Assembly: GCF_017115085.1 (NCBI RefSeq) | Contig: NZ_JABXKJ010000244.1 | Span: 1 to 64,000, forward strand | Length of the DNA: 64,000 nucleotides | Direction: 5' to 3' | From: Nostoc sp. NMS7 | GTDB taxonomy: Bacteria > Cyanobacteriota > Cyanobacteriia > Cyanobacteriales > Nostocaceae | Part shown: piece by piece, positions 35,162 to 43,994 of the stretch | Layout of the letters: the number at the start of each line of letters is the position of its first letter | How positions within the stretch are numbered: position 1 is the stretch's first letter | Position numbers and translations under genes: made by a program | Notes under the pieces: generated by a model | The model's input: only the letters and a program-made list of their open reading frames with translations | Database searches by the model: none | What the model was told of the DNA's origin: nothing

Positions 35162-37644
35162 GTGCGAATCGTTGGCTAGAAACTAAGACCCATAAGGGTT
35201 TGGAGGATTAGCCGCAAGGTAAGAACCTTGACAACTGAATGACCATGTAGGTGAGAGTTATTATCCTAGAACCCTCAAATCCTACCCCGTAGGTGCAACG
35301 GTGAAAGCATCACCCCCAGGTTCGAGAATAGTCATCAACGCCTGAAGCGGGGTGAAAAGGTGTCTTTACTGACAGCCTAAGTCGGTAAGCATCGAGCAAA
35401 GTACCCATGAGTAAAGCCTCGGCTTGAAGATGCGTTTGAATCGTCGTTACAATAAACCAGCGAAATAAGGCTTAACGCGCTGGAGCCAAAAGGCACAGGA
35501 TAAGGAGTTGGCAAGTTTTTATTTGACCAATATGCACTTCTAAATAAACCCGGCGAACAGCATCACTCTAAAGGTACACAGTATGGTCATTCGGAACGAG
35601 ATAACCTCTCGCCTGCTCTCAGGTGGTCGAATCCCTGAGTAGGTGCTAACCGTATGCAGCGAGTAGGAGAGATTAAGTCAAAAGCGAATGTCTGGGGTAA
35701 TGCCCAGAATATGCAAACAGACTTACGGTGATTTGGATGATAAAGTCCCAAGTAGTGAGTAAATATGTCTAATACACAGTCTCAACAACTGATGGTGGAA
35801 TGGCATTCTATTAACTGGCGCAAGCTAGAGCGTAGTGTGTATAAGCTCCAAAAGAGAATTTATCAAGCCTCTGCCCGTGGTGATGTGAAAGCATATCGCA
35901 GACTCCAAAAGACGCTGATGAAGTCTTGGTCAGCAAGAGCTTTATCGGTTCGTAGAGTTCAGGACAACCAGGGGAAAAAGACGGCGGGTGTAGATGGCAT
36001 CAAATCGCTAACTCCAAAGCAACGTCTAGAACTCACTAGTAATTTAAACCTGGGTTCAAAGGTCAGCCCAAATAGGCGGGTATGGATTCCTAAGCCTGGA
36101 ACCGAAGAGAAGCGACCTTTGGGGATACCTACAATGAAAGACCGAGCCTTGCAAGCACTTGTCAGACTGGCACTAGAGCCAGAATGGGAAGCGCGATTTG
36201 AACCTAACAGTTATGGGTTCAGAGCCGGACGCTCATGCCATGATGCGGTTGAGGCAATATTTAGTGCAATTAGGCTCAAGCCAAAATTTGTGTTAGATGC
36301 CGATATAGCAAAATGTTTTGACCGCATCGACCAGGAAGCACTGCTCAGAAAATTAAATACATTCCCCACCATCCGCCGACAAGTTCGAGCATGGTTAAAA
36401 GCGGGAGTAATGGATGGCAAGCAGTTGTTTCCAACATCTGAGGGTACTCCACAGGGCGGGGTCATTTCTCCGTTACTGGCAAATATTGCCCTTCACGGAA
36501 TGGAAGAACGGATTAAACAATATGCCGAAACCCTGCCCACTCGAAGTGGTCATGGTAAACGGGATAACCGTAGAAACCTAAGTTTAATCCGTTATGCCGA
36601 CGATTTTGTGATTCTCCACGAAAACCTAACCGTTGTCCAAAGATGCAAAGAGATTATCTCTGAATGGTTAAAAAGGCATGGGTTTGGAATTAAAGCCCAG
36701 TAAAACGAGACTTGCTCACACCCTCAACCAGTATGAACAAGAAAAACTAGGGTTCGACTTCCTTGGCTTTACGATACAACAATTTCCACAAGGAAAGTAT
36801 CACTCGAAACAGGGATTTAAGACAATCATCACCCCAAGCAAGCAGAAGCAAAAGGTACATTACGAACAAATCGCTAGGGTTATTGAAGCCCACAAGGCAG
36901 CACCGCAAGCGGCGCTAATCAGCCATTTAAACCCAATAATTAGGGGATGGACTAACTACTATGCGACTGTGGTAAGTAAGGTAGCTTACTCAGATATCGA
37001 TGACCTCACGTACCAAAAGTTAAGAGCTTGGGCAAAACGCCGCCACCCCAAAAAGAATGGGGAATGGGTGTCAAAAAGGTATTGGCAATCCATAGGCGGT
37101 GATAACTGGGTATTCGCAACCAGGAAGGAAGGTTTAACCCCACTTCGGTTAATAAATCATGCCAACACCCCGATAGTGCGTCATGTGAAAGTTAAAGGCG
37201 AATCGTCACCATACGACGGAAATCTGGTTTATTGGAGTACAAGAATGGGTAATAACCCAGAAATGCCTAGTAAGGTGTCCAAACTCCTGAAAAAGCAAAA
37301 AGGGAAGTGTACCCACTGCGAAATGTTCTTCCGCGAAAGCGATGTCCTAGAAGTTGACCATAAAATCCCAAAATCGCAAGGTGGTAAGGATTCCTATGAA
37401 AACTGGCAACTCCTGCACCGACATTGCCACGATACAAAGACTGCCAGCGATGGTAGTCCTGGTACAAAATCCGGCTGCAATAGTGCCGAGCCTAAGCCCA
37501 CCAGAAAACTTGAAAGACTTGAGGATAAATGGGTAATGAGGTATGCGTGACAAGCACCAAATTATTGAGGAGCCGGATGAGGTGAAAATCTCACGTCCGG
37601 TTTTGAAGATCAACGAGACTGGTGACAGTCTCGTTGAGTTTAAT
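35162..37644 (+). mobile_element. Group II intron inserted in tnpB
   Basis: The 5' end GTGCGAATCG (35162) fits the group II start consensus GTGCG. Domain V is recognisable at 37570-37603 (GAGCCGGATGAGGTGAAAAT, then CTCACGTCCGG). A domain VI stem follows (CAACGAGACT...AGTCTCGTTG), and the intron ends AT at 37644, fitting the AY rule. Removing it joins VDLGIK to ALATLSTGVVFSNPKAR, restoring a normal TnpB sequence, which fixes both borders. The first 600 bases are the ribozyme's domains I-III and have no gene. The encoded protein lies in domain IV. Confidence 0.92.
35765..37550 (+). pseudogene. ltrA: Group II intron reverse transcriptase/maturase with HNH domain, frameshifted
   Basis: The first frame (35765-36703) encodes the [70 protein letters not shown] and the catalytic YADD. 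At 36670-36674 a run of five A (TTAAAAAGG) shifts the frame. With four A it would read [16 protein letters not shown] and continue in the second frame (to 37550). That frame has the maturase X domain (HLNPIIRGWTNYY) and an HNH endonuclease (CTHCEMFF...EVDHKIPKSQGGKD...HRHCHDTK). Everything else is intact, about 594 residues when joined. It is a one-base insertion or polymerase slippage site. The name ltrA is generic. Confidence 0.85.
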
Positions 37645-38179
37645 GCGTTAGCCACTTTATCCACAGGGGTTGTTTTTAGCAATCCCAAAGCTAGAGATAA
37701 AATGAATAAAAAATTGGCGAAACAATCTCGCCAATTAATTAATAAAACTAGAGGTTCTAAAAGATATCTTCAGCAAAAGTTAAGAGTTGCAAAAACCCAT
37801 AAACCCACTTCTGACATGAGGCTGGATGCCACACATAAAGCTACAACTACTTATTAGCAAAAACCACGCAAAAATAGTAGTTGAAAGCTTAAATGTCAAA
37901 GGAATGATGGCAAATCACAAATTAGCTGGTGCTGTGGGCGATGCGAACTTCTATGAATTTCGGAGGCAATTTCGGAGGCAATTGGAGTACAAATCTCAGA
38001 AATTCGGGTCTGAGATTCTATTTGCTCACCTGTTTTACTCTTCTACTAAAACTTGTTCAAGTTGCGGTTATGTTCAAGATATGTCACTAGCTGTAAGAAT
38101 CTTTGACTGTCAAAGTTGTAAAATAAGTCTAGACAGGGATTGGAATGCCGCCAAAAACCTAGAAAAACTCTTGGTTTAG
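37645..38179 (+). pseudogene. tnpB: TnpB, exon downstream of the intron, with frameshift
   Basis: From 37645 the frame reads ALATLSTGVVFSNPKARDKM and on to THKATTTY, stopping at TAG 37855-37857. The remainder lies in another frame: KNHAKIVVESLNVKGMMANH with the RuvC-II Glu, the zinc ribbon CSSCGY...CQSC, and DRDWNAAKNLEKLLV with the RuvC-III Asp. At least one frameshift therefore lies around 37830-37860. With the 5' truncation this makes it a pseudogene, although all three catalytic acidic residues survive. The DNA from 38180 to 38287 may contain the right end of the element and its guide-RNA region. Confidence 0.85.
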
Positions 38180-38287
38180 GTATTAAAACACGGATGGCTA
38201 AACCGTGTCTGGACGCGGAGGGAAATGGTGCCAACTCCACCCGATGAAACGTCAAGTAAAGGAAGGATGTCCAAGGATGTCTAGAGT

Positions 38288-39370
38288 TTATATAGCAGTT
38301 AAACCCAGTTTAGATAACAGGCGCTCAATGTCAAAATGCTCAGACATCAACTGGCGAATGCACTGAACCTTAATCGGCTCGTGGAGGCGGACTTGCCCGA
38401 AAGTGCGGTTAACAATTTCTACAGTGGTGAGGGTGTCTAAGTCAACAGATAAAATAGGGATTTCTAGTTCTTCAGCGCGACTGAGAATGAACGGCGGCGG
38501 GGGTAGTTGCCCGGTGAGAATTAAACACTGGGTAGAAGTTTCCAAAGCCGCTTGCTGAATTTCCACCCGATCGCCTCCTGTCACTACTGCCATATTCCGG
38601 CGTTTGCGGAAATATTTCACGGCTGAATTGACATTCATCGCTCCAATTGCTAAACTTTCCACCAACAAATCTAAGCGATCGTTGCGACAGAGAACATCAG
38701 CCTTTAATTGCTTAACTAGTTCGCCAACACTCACGCTACGGAGCAAATCGCTATTCGGCAGCATTGCTAGCACCGGAATCCCCTGCTGTTCCAAAAATGG
38801 GCGCAAGAGAGTGTCAACCGCTTCTAGTTGGGCCAGAGGGATATCATTGATCACAACTCCAATCAAGCGATCGCCCACACGCCCTTTCGCAGCCAATAGC
38901 GCCTCAACCGAAAGCAACGATTTATAGCGGGTTACTAACAGCACAGCCGCATCCAATACTTCAGCGATTTGCAACAAAGACAAGTCAAACAAATTGCCTT
39001 CGGACAAATCACCAGGCCCCTCCAATAACACCAAATCTCCTTGGGACATTTGCAAATATTGCTGTATTAGGGACTGCTGATAATCGGTTTTATCTTCCCC
39101 CAGTAAGCGCTTTTGCACATTTAGTTCATCCAAGGCCAGCATTGTAGGTGCAACGCGGTTTGTCGGCAAATTGAGGCTAAGAGCAATGAATTGGACATCT
39201 TCCTCAATGACGGTTCCACTAGACGAATTCAAACACGTACCGAGCGGTTTACCGTAGGTAATATCCAGTCCTTTTTGCTGTAGCTGATCAGACAAACCCA
39301 GAACAGTTGCAGATTTACCGCTATAAGTCTCGGTTGATCCAATCAGCAAATATTTAGGGGATTTTGGCAC
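38288..39370 (-). CDS. BioD/CobQ-like ATPase with DRTGG domain (phosphotransacetylase-like family)
   Basis: The 360-residue protein begins YLLIGSTETYSGKSATVLGL, a P-loop of the BioD/dethiobiotin-synthetase type (AAA_26). It contains LLEGPGDLSEGNLFDLSLLQ and VGVVINDIP-like strands. From about residue 215 a DRTGG domain follows (VVTGGDRVEIQQAALET, CLILTGQLPPPPFI, ILSVDLDTLTTVEIV). This is the N-terminal part of long phosphotransacetylases without the catalytic PTA_PTB domain, a form common in cyanobacteria. It is probably regulatory or nucleotide-binding; the actual reaction is unknown. Isolated gene. Confidence 0.8.
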   Translation of the reverse strand: MPKSPKYLLIGSTETYSGKSATVLGLSDQLQQKGLDITYGKPLGTCLNSSSGTVIEEDVQFIALSLNLPTNRVAPTMLALDELNVQKRLLGEDKTDYQQSLIQQYLQMSQGDLVLLEGPGDLSEGNLFDLSLLQIAEVLDAAVLLVTRYKSLLSVEALLAAKGRVGDRLIGVVINDIPLAQLEAVDTLLRPFLEQQGIPVLAMLPNSDLLRSVSVGELVKQLKADVLCRNDRLDLLVESLAIGAMNVNSAVKYFRKRRNMAVVTGGDRVEIQQAALETSTQCLILTGQLPPPPFILSRAEELEIPILSVDLDTLTTVEIVNRTFGQVRLHEPIKVQCIRQLMSEHFDIERLLSKLGLTAI

Positions 39371-40092
39371 ACATGCACTCCTAATTTCAAAAGTCAGAAG
39401 AACCCAGCTAGGCGTTTCCTAATTCTAGTTCCTTCTGGCGAAAGCCTCTCGCTCTCACAAATTAAGGTTTCCCAGAATTACCTTTTGGTTGAAGAACAAG
39501 CAGGGGTAGGGCAGGGCAGGGGTTTTCTTTGCTTGTGTCGGTGCTAACTTGTATGCCTACTCTTCAAGTCAAAAAATCAGGAATGTCATTCTGAGCGGAA
39601 CGCAGTAGAGAGAAGAATCTCACAGATGTTCGCTCTGCTCAACATGACAATTTAAGCATTTATGCAAGAGGTCTAATCTTCGCAAGAATCTGATTAACAG
39701 TTACCAGGATTCCAAGCACAGGCTGAGTTCAATAGAGACTTTTAACACAGTAATAGACTTTTGCATCTAGTAAATTTGCCCTTACTGAGAGGTTAGTTTA
39801 TACAGTAATCTTAGGTATTCTAGAAAGTTTTCGGCAAATTGTTGGTTAAGTTTTTTTAATTCACACTAGATTTGGTTAATTTTATTTATGCAGAAATTTT
39901 CAGCAGCAGGGATGCTGGCAATGTACCTGTTGTTCCTGATTGATACTGAAACTGGATTTTAGTAATCTGAGAATTTTGACATCCTCACCGCTTTTTTAGG
40001 AGGGGTGATTCCCTAGTAACCCAAGTTGCTAGTTACTCTTATGGGCGATGATCGCTTCCAGTTTGCAGTAAGCGATCGCAGCTGAAACCCAT
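39371..40092. other. Long gap with repeats and a possible transposon end
   Basis: No convincing gene is present. A 24-codon frame starts at ATG 39888 (AAGMLAMYLLFLID) but has no ribosome site, so it is not called. Around 39590-39650 is ATGTCATTCTGAGCGGAACG with GAATCTCAC, a widely dispersed repeat. Around 39976-40020, TTGACATCCTCACCGC...GGGGTGATTCCCTAG resembles an end hairpin of IS200/IS605 elements, perhaps a solo remnant. A GCGATCGC lies at 40073. Confidence 0.4.
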
Positions 40093-40482
40093 TCAAGACT
40101 TTCCTGAAAAACCCAACACCTGCTTTGACTTTTCAAGTACTTCTTTGGGGCGAAATGGTTTAGTTAGATATAAATCTGCACCAACCTCAATTCCTTTTTG
40201 TTTATCAAATTCCTGTCCCTTAGCTGTCAAGATCACAATATAGACATCAGTCATTTGCAGGTCGTGTTTAACAATTTCGCAGACTTTCAGACCATTCATT
40301 TTAGGCATCATCACATCGAGAAAAACTAGATTTGGTTTTTCAGTTTTAATAATTTCGAGAGCTTCTTCTCCATTTCTGGCAGTTAGAAGTTCAACACCCT
40401 CATCTTCTAATGCTTCTAGAGCTTGTTCCATCAAAATCAAGATGTTCGGTTCATCGTCAACAATCAGAATTTTCTGGGTCAT
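40093..40482 (-). CDS. Single-domain response regulator
   Basis: The 129-residue receiver starts MTQKILIVDDEPNILILMEQ, with the acidic pair DDE, the phospho-acceptor Asp in LVFLDVMMPKMNGL, Thr in VILTAKG and Lys in LTKPFRP. There is no output domain, so it works by protein contact, in the CheY manner. The open frame extends to 40578, but the extra N-terminus (LLPTPHSAIP) is encoded by repeat DNA, so ATG 40482 is right. It lies downstream of the hybrid kinase at 40733-43669 on the same strand and is the likely receiver for it. Confidence 0.9.
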   Translation of the reverse strand: MTQKILIVDDEPNILILMEQALEALEDEGVELLTARNGEEALEIIKTEKPNLVFLDVMMPKMNGLKVCEIVKHDLQMTDVYIVILTAKGQEFDKQKGIEVGADLYLTKPFRPKEVLEKSKQVLGFSGKS

Positions 40483-40732
40483 AGGAATTGCGGAGTGGGG
40501 AGTTGGGAGTAGGCTTGCCGTGAGCGTAGCCGAATGGGAGTGGGAATTCCCTAGTACAGTACGGCGTAAATAAGCCACCCCTTCGGGTTCACCAGTCGCC
40601 TGCGGAGGGAAACCCTCCCGCAGCGCTGGTTCACCATTTGTAATGTCTGAAACCCTTGCTAAAAGGTAATTACGAATTACGAATTATGCGTTCGCGCAGG
40701 GTCTCGTAGAGAAGCGGTACTAGTAGCAGCGA
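40483..40732. repeat. Repeat DNA between the response regulator and hybrid kinase
   Basis: The hairpin CTGCGGAGGGAAACCCTCCC plus GCAG at 40600-40623 is embedded in GGTTCACCAGTCGC...GCGCTGGTTCACC, a common Nostoc repeat. TGCGTTCGCGCAGGGTCTCG at about 40687 is another. There is no gene. Confidence 0.6.
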
Positions 40733-43669
40733 TTACTGATCCGATAGCATAACAAAAAATACATTTTCTAACTTTTTCTCAAACTGTAGGGTTTCCACCA
40801 AATCGCTTTCTTCAGAGAAGATAGAATCGATGATGATTATGTCAGGTTTGACTGACCGAACCTTATTGATGCATTCTTGGGGATCGGAGGCTTCAATCAC
40901 GCTGTATCCCTGAGCTTGCAGTACATCCGATAGGGTTTTTAAAGTGGATTCATTTTTATCTACAATCAATACCTTTTTACTAGAAGTGCCCTGGTAAAGC
41001 AATGAGCCAACTTCGTTGAGGAGTTTCTCTGTGTTAATGGGCTTGGTGAGATAGCGATCAATGCCAATTTGGTAGCCCCGTTCTCTGTTTTCAATAATTG
41101 ACAGAATGATAATCGGAATATCTGCGGTTTGGGGATTATTTTTAAGGACGGCTGCCACGTCGAAGCCGTTGATTTGGGGCATCATTACATCCAAGAGAAT
41201 CAGATCGGGACGGGCTGTTTTGATTTGATGAATCGCATCCACACCGTCTTTCGCTTCCCGAACGTTGTAACCTTGGTTTTCCAGTTGTTGACGGAGCAAT
41301 TCTCGAATGTTAACGTCATCATCTACAACCAAAATCATTTTGTGGTTTTGGTTCAGCACAGTGTTTGTGGTGATAACGTGTTCTTTGAGTTGTTTGACTA
41401 GCGCATCCAGATTCAGATTAGCAGTAGTTTTTTGATCGCTCTCAGTGGTGGGAATGATGAACGAGAATGTGCTGCCGTTGCCTAGTTCACTCTCAACCCA
41501 GATTCTACCGCCGTGATGATCGACGATTTGTTTACAAATGGGCAGTCCTAACCCTGAACCTTTGGGTTTATCAGTGAGGGTGTCCCCAACTTGGCGGAAT
41601 TTCTCGAACACTTTCGGTTGGTCTTCAGGTGCAATACCAATGCCGGTGTCGATGACACTGATGCAAACACCGTTGTTTTCTCGTTTGATGCGGCAGATGA
41701 CAGAACCGGATTCAGTGAATTTAACGGCATTGGAAATCAGATTGATTAAAACTTGCAATAGACGGTTGCGATCGCCTACTATCTGAGGCAGTCCAGGTTC
41801 AATCTCGCTCACCAATTCCAAGCTATTGGTTTGAAACAACCCGGCGGTGGAATTGGTAGCTAAATCGAGTAATTCGCTGGGATCAATGGGCTGCATCTGC
41901 CATTCCACCTTACCTGCTTCCATCTTGGCAATATCTAAGACATCGTTAATCAAATACGTCAGCCGTTCTGCTTCCGACACAATAATATTGAGATTGTCAC
42001 CCACCCGCTTAATGGTTTTCTGAAGCTTACGATCTTCGGTAGAAAGTAGTGGGAAAACATCGGTTTCCAGCTTTTCTTTAATGATCGACGCAAAACCGAG
42101 GACAGAAGTTAGTGGCGTCCGCAACTCGTGGGAAACCGTAGAGATAAAATCGGTTTTCATCTGATCGATCTCTTTCTCAGCCGTAATATCCCGAATCAAG
42201 ATCACTGAACCTAGCCACCTCGCGGCCTTATCCTTAGACGCTTCTTTGAAGATGTTGGTTGCTAAAGCTTGACCAACCCGGCTTTTTGCTAGATATATCT
42301 CAGAGGTGAATATCTCTCGGGATTGTTTGTGGGTCTGCTTTACCAAATCAGCAATTTCAGCTTGAGAAATTTCTTTGCTGTCTTTTCCTTTGAGGTCAAT
42401 GTCGCCAAGGTGGAACATTTTGAGTAGCGCCGGGTTAAAGCGGGTGATTTGGCCGCTGGTATTAGTTACCAATAACCCATCCGCTAAATTGTCAATAATT
42501 GCAGTCAGGTCAGCGAATGTTGCTTGCAGTTCTGTGTCTGCCTGTTGTCGTCGTAAGCGGGATAGGGCTAATAGCCAAGAACCCACCCCAATCAACCCAG
42601 TCATAACCAGATAAAACAGCAGGAGTCGCTTAAAAGAACTTTGCGATCGCACATTTAAGATCGCAGGGGGAACATGAGTTAAAATTTTCCAACGGTAAGA
42701 TTTGGCATCCACCTTCCCTTGACTGGAATCGAAGGCACGGGTCGCCCCCGTACTGGATTGAGCTTTTTGAACTTCCAATAGCGGATACAGGGTTTTGAAA
42801 GTGAATAATCCCTCAGCCGTTTGAAACTGTCCCGACTCCGTTGTGGCCATCTGCTGCCAGACTTTCGGGAAGGCTTTTGCAAAGGTCTGGTCTTTGCGGT
42901 TTTCGTACATAAAGCCCCACTCATTCTCTGGCTTTGGTCCCTTAAGCCAGTAACCATCAGCATTGAGTAGCAGGATTTCGCCTAAAGTTGTCGAGTTTTC
43001 TTTTTGCAGATTCTGGATAAATTTCTCACCTAGATAGTTCAGCACAACGATGCCGCGTTTTTGCCCTTGGGAATCAAATACAGGAGTGCCAAAACGGATC
43101 ATTGGTTTGAGCGGTTGTTCAATCTTGCCCCGCTCAAAATTTAGATCCAGTGGCGATATAAACACCTCGCCTGATTGCAAGGACAAGGTGTCTTTAAACC
43201 AGTAACGCTTTGCTTGGACTTGCAGTTTTTCGTCAGGGACAACGCTGGGCTGACCTTTATTAAAGTTGACTCTGACAATTTCTTTGCCAGTTATGTCAAG
43301 AAAGCGAATCTGGTCATAGAGTTGTTTCTGCTGAGATATGGAAAAATACTCTTTAGCGATCGCCTGCCTCAACTCTAGTGTTTCAGTTGTACCCCCAGGT
43401 CTGTTGAGCATGGACTGTAGCTCGTTTTCGGTAGCCAAAAACATCAAGTCTGACTTAATTAAATTGAAGTCATTAGCAGCTATTTTGGCTTGAAGGTCAA
43501 CGTTCCGGGTTTCGTTGATGGAAATTGCGCCCCGTTCAGCTTTACTCTCTACCTGGTGAATGATCAGCAGCACGCCCCCAACCAGGACGGACAGTGGTAA
43601 AAAAGTGATCAGGAATTGTTTGAGGATTCCTTGATGACCGATTTTTAAGAATTCAAAGTTTCTGAGCAT
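40733..43669 (-). CDS. Hybrid sensor histidine kinase (dCache-PAS-HK-REC-REC)
   Basis: The 978-residue membrane protein has a first membrane helix at about 19-38 and a periplasmic dCache-like sensor to about 345, then a second helix at about 348-370. A PAS domain lies at about 385-500 (LADGLLVTNTSGQITRFNPA). HisKA follows with H514 in TVSHELRTPLTSVLGF, then HATPase_c (NLISNAVKFTESG, DTGIGIAPEDQP, GSGLGLPICKQIV). Two receivers follow: one complete (VVDDDVNIRELL, LILLDVMMPQING, LTKPIN). The second, from about 865, has Asp in IIIIDSIFS but ends at FFVMLSDQ, before the conserved Lys, so it is truncated. The ligand is unknown. A receiver gene lies next downstream. Confidence 0.9.
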   Translation of the reverse strand: MLRNFEFLKIGHQGILKQFLITFLPLSVLVGGVLLIIHQVESKAERGAISINETRNVDLQAKIAANDFNLIKSDLMFLATENELQSMLNRPGGTTETLELRQAIAKEYFSISQQKQLYDQIRFLDITGKEIVRVNFNKGQPSVVPDEKLQVQAKRYWFKDTLSLQSGEVFISPLDLNFERGKIEQPLKPMIRFGTPVFDSQGQKRGIVVLNYLGEKFIQNLQKENSTTLGEILLLNADGYWLKGPKPENEWGFMYENRKDQTFAKAFPKVWQQMATTESGQFQTAEGLFTFKTLYPLLEVQKAQSSTGATRAFDSSQGKVDAKSYRWKILTHVPPAILNVRSQSSFKRLLLFYLVMTGLIGVGSWLLALSRLRRQQADTELQATFADLTAIIDNLADGLLVTNTSGQITRFNPALLKMFHLGDIDLKGKDSKEISQAEIADLVKQTHKQSREIFTSEIYLAKSRVGQALATNIFKEASKDKAARWLGSVILIRDITAEKEIDQMKTDFISTVSHELRTPLTSVLGFASIIKEKLETDVFPLLSTEDRKLQKTIKRVGDNLNIIVSEAERLTYLINDVLDIAKMEAGKVEWQMQPIDPSELLDLATNSTAGLFQTNSLELVSEIEPGLPQIVGDRNRLLQVLINLISNAVKFTESGSVICRIKRENNGVCISVIDTGIGIAPEDQPKVFEKFRQVGDTLTDKPKGSGLGLPICKQIVDHHGGRIWVESELGNGSTFSFIIPTTESDQKTTANLNLDALVKQLKEHVITTNTVLNQNHKMILVVDDDVNIRELLRQQLENQGYNVREAKDGVDAIHQIKTARPDLILLDVMMPQINGFDVAAVLKNNPQTADIPIIILSIIENRERGYQIGIDRYLTKPINTEKLLNEVGSLLYQGTSSKKVLIVDKNESTLKTLSDVLQAQGYSVIEASDPQECINKVRSVKPDIIIIDSIFSEESDLVETLQFEKKLENVFFVMLSDQ

Positions 43670-43994
43670 AAGATAATTCTGTAGGAGTCAAGGTAATTGA
43701 TAATTGATAATTCATAATTTCAATCAGTACTTGCTCTGTACCCTGTTAATTACGAATTAGAAATTATTTTGAATTTTCAATTCCTTCTCCCAAGGGGAGA
43801 CGCTGCGCGAACGGCTTGGTGCAGTCACTCATGGGGAGCCACTGCGTTGGACGGGTTCCCCGGCTTAAAGCAAGTGGCATGGAAACCCCCTGTTCCCGCG
43901 CTGCTTCACCAAAATCCAAAATTTAAAAGCGTTCGACTGAGCGCTCATGCCGAAGTCTAAAATTCGGTCAGAGGAACCAAAGAAGTTGAAAACG
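43670..43994. repeat. Repeat-filled gap between two kinase genes
   Basis: No gene is seen. CAAGGGGAGACGCTGCGCGA, CTCATGGGGAGCCACTGCGT and GTTCGACTGAGCGCTCATGC are blocks of the Nostoc dispersed repeats found elsewhere in the window (compare 4331x-free copies near 60-120 and 22280-22310). Confidence 0.5.

Noticed and set aside
35101-35764. Possible separate non-coding RNA between DUF4188 and the reverse transcriptase
   Set aside because: The start GTGCG, the position before the maturase, and the exact restoration of TnpB show that this is domains I-III of the group II intron.
39888-39962. 24-codon ORF with a hydrophobic middle
   Set aside because: Too short to judge, no ribosome site; could be chance.
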